Below are positions 56,240 through 59,731 of a stretch of 59,731 nucleotides of DNA, one piece after another. Source of the stretch: a bacterium. GTDB taxonomy: Bacteria > Hydrothermota > UBA3073 > JACQXS01 > JAGMCI01. A program made the translations under genes and the position numbers. The notes beneath the pieces were generated by a model. That model ran no database searches and was not told where the DNA came from. It saw only the letters and a program-made list of their open reading frames with translations. The stretch is from positions 1 to 59,731 of the forward strand of contig JASEGA010000011.1 in NCBI GenBank assembly GCA_030018315.1. The letters are read 5' to 3'. The first letter of the stretch is position 1. Each line of letters starts with the position of its first letter.

Positions 56240-58318
56240 ATGGAGTTTAATCTTGTATCTAATTATAAACCAAAAGGTGACCAGCCTAAAGCTATTAAAC
56301 AGCTTGTTGATGGTATAAAGCGAGGTGATAAGTTTCAGACTCTACTTGGAGTTACCGGGTCTGGCAAAACCTTCACAATTGCTAATGTTATTCAAGCAGT
56401 GCAGAAGCCTACACTTGTTATATCACATAACAAGACACTCGCTGCTCAACTTTATGGTGAATTTAAGGGCTTCTTTCCAGAAAATGCAGTAGAGTATTTT
56501 ATATCTTATTACGATTATTATCAACCAGAAGCATATCTACCACCAACTGACACATATATTGAAAAGGATGCCTCTATTAATGATGAAATAGACAGGCTAC
56601 GGCTTAAGGCAACTTCGTCAATTTTGGAGCGTCGCGATGTCGTTATAGTTTCATCAGTCTCCTGTATTTACGGGATTGGGACACCTGAGTCATACAAGGA
56701 ATTTGTTGCCAGCATAAGAGTAGGTGAATCTATAGCGAGGGATGAGTTCATTCAAAGATTAGTTGACATTCATTATACTCGGAATGATGTAGAGTTTGCA
56801 CGTGGCACATTTAGGGTTAGGGGTGATGTAGTTGAAGTGCATCCAGCTTATGAGGAGTATGGAGTAAGGGTAGAATTTGATGGTGATGATGTAGCAAAGA
56901 TTTCTGAAATTAATCCATTGACTCAAGAAGTAAATAGGAAGTGCGACTGGATTCATATTTATCCTGCAAAGCATTTTGTAGTCACAGCGCCAACTATTGA
57001 GCAGGCAATCTTGGGTATAGAAGATGAGCTCGCTGAGCGGGTTAAATATTTTAAATCAGTCGGCAAATTACTTGAAGCACAGCGGATTGAGACCCGTACA
57101 AGGTATGATATAGAGTTAATGCGTGAAGTTGGCTATTGTCCGGGGATTGAAAACTACTCAAGGTGGCTATCCGGGCGTAAGCCGGGTGAACGGCCAGCTT
57201 GTCTGATTGATTATTTTCCAAAAGATTATTTACTTATAATAGATGAATCACATGTCACTATTCCACAGTTAAATGGAATGTATAACGGAGACAGGTCAAG
57301 GAAGGAAGTCCTTGTAGAATATGGGTTTAGGCTACCATCAGCATTAGATAATCGGCCACTTAAATTTGACGAGTTCTTATCACTTACAAATCAGGTAATA
57401 TTTACATCTGCAACCCCTGCAGAGTTTGAGCGTCGTAATTCAGCACAGGTAGTTGAACAAATAATAAGACCTACTGGACTTGTAGACCCTAAGATAACTG
57501 TTAAGCCGACCAGAGGTCAAATTGACGACCTTATAGATGAGGTTAAGAAGCGAGCAGAAAGACATGAGCGAGTCCTTGTCACCACTCTAACAAAGCGTAT
57601 GGCAGAAGACCTTGCTGATTATCTTGCAAGGGCTGATATAAGAGTTAGATGGCTACACTCAGAGATTGATGCAATTGAAAGGGTAAACATATTGCGTGGT
57701 CTTAGACTTGAGGACTTTGATTGTCTTGTAGGTATTAATTTGTTACGAGAGGGGCTTGATTTACCTGAGGTCTCACTTGTAGCTATACTTGATGCGGACA
57801 GGGAAGGCTTTTTACGGTCTTTTACATCACTTATACAGGTTGCGGGCAGGACTGCAAGGAATGTCAACGGCGAAGTTATAATGTATGCTGATAATGTCAC
57901 ACTTTCAATGCAAGAAGCTATAAAAGAAACTGAACGTAGAAGGAATTTACAAATTGAGTATAATAAAGAACATGGAATAACACCTGCCACTATTTATAAG
58001 ACACGAGAAGAGATTTTAAGCACAACAGCTGTCGCTGATGCAAGAGGAGAAATTAAAGAGATAAAAGAAGAGGAGGAAGAGTATCTGTCAGGAATTGAGC
58101 GGCTTGAGCAGATAAAAGAACTTGAACGCCAAATGAAGAAGTTAGCTACTGACTTAAGATTTGAGGAAGCCGCTAAAGTGAGGGATAAACTTAGGAGGCT
58201 TAAGGAGGTGAGACCTCCAGATGAAGTTAAAGAGATACCATCTCGAGCAAATAGTGAGATTAGCACTCAAAGAAGACATCGGAAAAGGAGACATCACTAC
58301 AGAACTCGTTATACCTGA
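56240..58318 (+). CDS. uvrB: Excinuclease ABC subunit B
   Basis: 692 aa from the ATG at 56240 ([22 protein letters not shown]); the upstream reading only adds residues from the previous gene. Helicase motifs are [31 protein letters not shown] (beta-hairpin), IDESHVT, and [13 protein letters not shown] motif lies near the end ([26 protein letters not shown]). The last 30 or so residues ([14 protein letters not shown]) come from reading into nadC in another frame, an unusual 98-nt overlap. Confidence 0.96.
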   Translation: MEFNLVSNYKPKGDQPKAIKQLVDGIKRGDKFQTLLGVTGSGKTFTIANVIQAVQKPTLVISHNKTLAAQLYGEFKGFFPENAVEYFISYYDYYQPEAYLPPTDTYIEKDASINDEIDRLRLKATSSILERRDVVIVSSVSCIYGIGTPESYKEFVASIRVGESIARDEFIQRLVDIHYTRNDVEFARGTFRVRGDVVEVHPAYEEYGVRVEFDGDDVAKISEINPLTQEVNRKCDWIHIYPAKHFVVTAPTIEQAILGIEDELAERVKYFKSVGKLLEAQRIETRTRYDIELMREVGYCPGIENYSRWLSGRKPGERPACLIDYFPKDYLLIIDESHVTIPQLNGMYNGDRSRKEVLVEYGFRLPSALDNRPLKFDEFLSLTNQVIFTSATPAEFERRNSAQVVEQIIRPTGLVDPKITVKPTRGQIDDLIDEVKKRAERHERVLVTTLTKRMAEDLADYLARADIRVRWLHSEIDAIERVNILRGLRLEDFDCLVGINLLREGLDLPEVSLVAILDADREGFLRSFTSLIQVAGRTARNVNGEVIMYADNVTLSMQEAIKETERRRNLQIEYNKEHGITPATIYKTREEILSTTAVADARGEIKEIKEEEEEYLSGIERLEQIKELERQMKKLATDLRFEEAAKVRDKLRRLKEVRPPDEVKEIPSRANSEISTQRRHRKRRHHYRTRYT

Positions 58319-59066
58319 AGCAGCCACTGGTAATGCACTTATAATATCAAAAGAACCTGGAGTGCTTGCTGGAGGTAGTGTTGCTAATGCAGTCTTTAAA
58401 ACCATAAGCCCTGAATCTAAATTTGTTCAAAGAGTAAAAGATGGTGAGACTTTTAAGAAAGGGGCTACACTTTTTGAGATTCATGGTCCAATACACGCAA
58501 TTCTAAAATGTGAACGCACTGCATTAAACTTTTTGCAAAGACTGTCAGGTATAGCTACTTTAACTTATAAATTTGTTAATAAAGTCAAGGGGACGAAAGT
58601 AAAAATACTTGATACAAGAAAGACAACTCCGGGATTAAGGGAACTTGAGAAGTACGCTGTGAGATGTGGTGGTGGCTATAACCACAGGTTTGGGTTATGG
58701 GATATGATTTTAATCAAGGATAACCACATACGGGCAGCGGGCGGGATAAAAGAAGCAATATCAAAAATCAAAAATCAAATATCAAAAATCAAAGTTGAAA
58801 TTGAAGTGAAAAATTTATCTGAGTTTAAAGAAGCTATTACTTATCCAGTAGATATGATAATGCTTGATAATATGCCAATAAAGGAAATGAGGGAAGCAGT
58901 AAAATTAGCTAAAAAGAGAAAGTCGAAAATAGAACTGGAGGCATCGGGTGGGATTAACTTAAATAATGTAAGAGAGATTGCCAAAACTGGTGTAGATTAT
59001 ATTTCAGTAGGTAAAATAACTCGTTCAGCACCATCTATTGATATGAGCTTAGAAATTGTTAAGTGA
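58221..59066 (+). CDS. nadC: Nicotinate-nucleotide pyrophosphorylase (quinolinate phosphoribosyltransferase)
   Basis: 281 aa. It decarboxylates quinolinate to NaMN in de novo NAD synthesis. Motifs are [58 protein letters not shown] and [16 protein letters not shown]. The segment [13 protein letters not shown] comes from a 7-bp-like ATCAAAA repeat run (58759-58793). The start overlaps uvrB by 98 nt; no later Met fits the conserved N-terminus. Confidence 0.95.
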   Translation: MKLKRYHLEQIVRLALKEDIGKGDITTELVIPEAATGNALIISKEPGVLAGGSVANAVFKTISPESKFVQRVKDGETFKKGATLFEIHGPIHAILKCERTALNFLQRLSGIATLTYKFVNKVKGTKVKILDTRKTTPGLRELEKYAVRCGGGYNHRFGLWDMILIKDNHIRAAGGIKEAISKIKNQISKIKVEIEVKNLSEFKEAITYPVDMIMLDNMPIKEMREAVKLAKKRKSKIELEASGGINLNNVREIAKTGVDYISVGKITRSAPSIDMSLEIVK

Positions 59067-59067
59067 A

Positions 59068-59610
59068 ATGAAAGTGGGGGTGATAAGTGATTCACATGGT
59101 AATGTAGAAAATGTAGAGAATGCTATTGACTGGCTTAAGAAAAATAAGATAGAAAAAATAATTCACCTTGGTGATGACTACGAGGATGTAGATGTAGTTG
59201 CCCATCTCCACGGGACTCCGAGAGTTGAAATAATAAGGATACCAGGTGTATTCAGTGACCATTACAAGAATCCGGATATACCGAATAGGTTAATATTTGA
59301 ATTTGATGGCTGGAGCACTCTTATAACCCATACACGTGAATCACATAAGAATGACTTGCCAACTGACTTAAAGCCAGAAGAGGTGATAAAAACAGGCGAG
59401 GCAAAAGTGGTGCTATACGGGCATACTCATATTCCAAAAATTGATAAAGAGAGTGGTATAATTTACATAAATCCTGGTCACCTGCAGAAAGAAGATAAAA
59501 AGGGGTATGCACCAAGCTTTGGCTTACTTGAGTTTAAGAAGGACCTGTTAACTGTAAAAATTATTGACCTTGAAACAAAGCTACCTGTTTTTTCAAAAGT
59601 CTTCTTGTAA
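59068..59610 (+). CDS. YfcE/MJ0936-type metallophosphoesterase
   Basis: 180 aa from the ATG at 59068, one base after the nadC stop; a TTG four codons earlier is less likely. Metal-binding motifs are ISDSHGN, LGDDY and YGHTHIP. GVFSDHY replaces the usual GNCD/GNHD Asn segment. Members are phosphodiesterases with poorly defined natural substrates. Confidence 0.9.
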   Translation: MKVGVISDSHGNVENVENAIDWLKKNKIEKIIHLGDDYEDVDVVAHLHGTPRVEIIRIPGVFSDHYKNPDIPNRLIFEFDGWSTLITHTRESHKNDLPTDLKPEEVIKTGEAKVVLYGHTHIPKIDKESGIIYINPGHLQKEDKKGYAPSFGLLEFKKDLLTVKIIDLETKLPVFSKVFL

Positions 59611-59630
59611 TCTACATTTTACTGTTACTG

Positions 59631-59731
59631 TTAAGGCAGAATGTCCTCATATTCTATATTATACTCTATATCTCTTGCCTTTGCAAGTTTTTTCTCCCCA
59701 TTTACTGAAAACTCCTGAATAAAACTATCCT
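59631..59731 (-). CDS. C-terminal end of an unidentified gene (partial)
   Basis: An open frame entering from the right edge ends at the TAA at 59633-59631. The visible residues (FIQEFSVNGEKKLAKARDIE, then YNIEYEDILP) are charged and protein-like. No family recognised. It converges with the metallophosphoesterase gene. Confidence 0.45.
   Translation of the reverse strand, partial: DSFIQEFSVNGEKKLAKARDIEYNIEYEDILP

Overview
The window is AT-rich chromosomal DNA of a diderm bacterium. The evidence is an lptC-lptA-lptB-rpoN operon (LPS transport), lolC/lolD (lipoprotein sorting), a TonB-receptor-like barrel, a PorV-like barrel fused to OmpA, and secreted proteins ending in FlgD/type IX-like sorting domains. 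hypD/hypE point to a NiFe hydrogenase elsewhere in the genome. Together with McsA/McsB this best fits an uncultured FCB-like or candidate-phylum lineage (WOR-3/Stahlbacteria, TA06 or similar). That placement is inference.

Layout. 1-4.2 kb: start of a membrane-protein gene, a 63-aa putative DNA-binding protein and a 1210-aa regulator. 4.3-7.7 kb: lptC-lptA-lptB-rpoN. 7.7-15.2 kb: a MITE, two unknown proteins, a DegT aminotransferase, RecJ, an outer-membrane barrel, mtnA and rpsL. 15.3-28.0 kb: rpoC, rpoB, rplL, rplJ, then a decayed IS plus a second MITE, then rplA, rplK, nusG, secE, tRNA-Trp, rpmG and tRNAs Thr, Gly, Tyr, Thr. This is the E. coli-like thrU-tyrU-glyT-thrT-(tuf)-secE-nusG-rplKAJL-rpoBC order, but tuf is missing and an IS has landed between rplA and rplJ. 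28.1-30.5 kb: a GNA1162-like and a CsgG-like lipoprotein, a third MITE and a dead IS. 30.5-36.0 kb: a DUF11-repeat secreted protein and the PorV-OmpA fusion. 36.3-41.9 kb: lysS-lolC-lolD-mcsA-mcsB-coaX-tRNA-Met. 42.1-51.6 kb: the second regulator, the second 63-aa protein and a giant gingipain-family protease. 51.6-53.7 kb: hypD-hypE. 54.0-59.6 kb: tgt, a SatD-like gene, an amber-interrupted membrane protein, uvrB, nadC and a metallophosphoesterase.

The most striking system is a duplicated module. Each copy encodes a roughly 1200-aa regulator that joins a MalT-like STAND ATPase and a TPR array to a complete sigma-54 AAA+ activator domain and a Fis-type HTH. Each is followed by a 63-aa putative HTH protein. 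Each 63-aa gene has a conserved -24/-12 (sigma-54-like) promoter ending 17 bp before the ATG, and a large dyad about 130 bp further upstream where an enhancer site would be expected. rpoN lies next to the first copy. I read this as a self-contained sigma-54 switch with a ligand- or protein-sensing STAND input, one copy of which sits directly upstream of the gingipain-family gene.

Two genome-wide themes also appear. Short palindromic repeats are inserted in-frame in several coding genes (regulator 1, lptA, recJ, rpoB, the barrel), with regulator 2 acting as an insertion-free control. Several genes (lptC, lysS, the DUF11 protein, possibly tgt) have promoters so close to the ATG that their mRNAs should be leaderless or nearly so.
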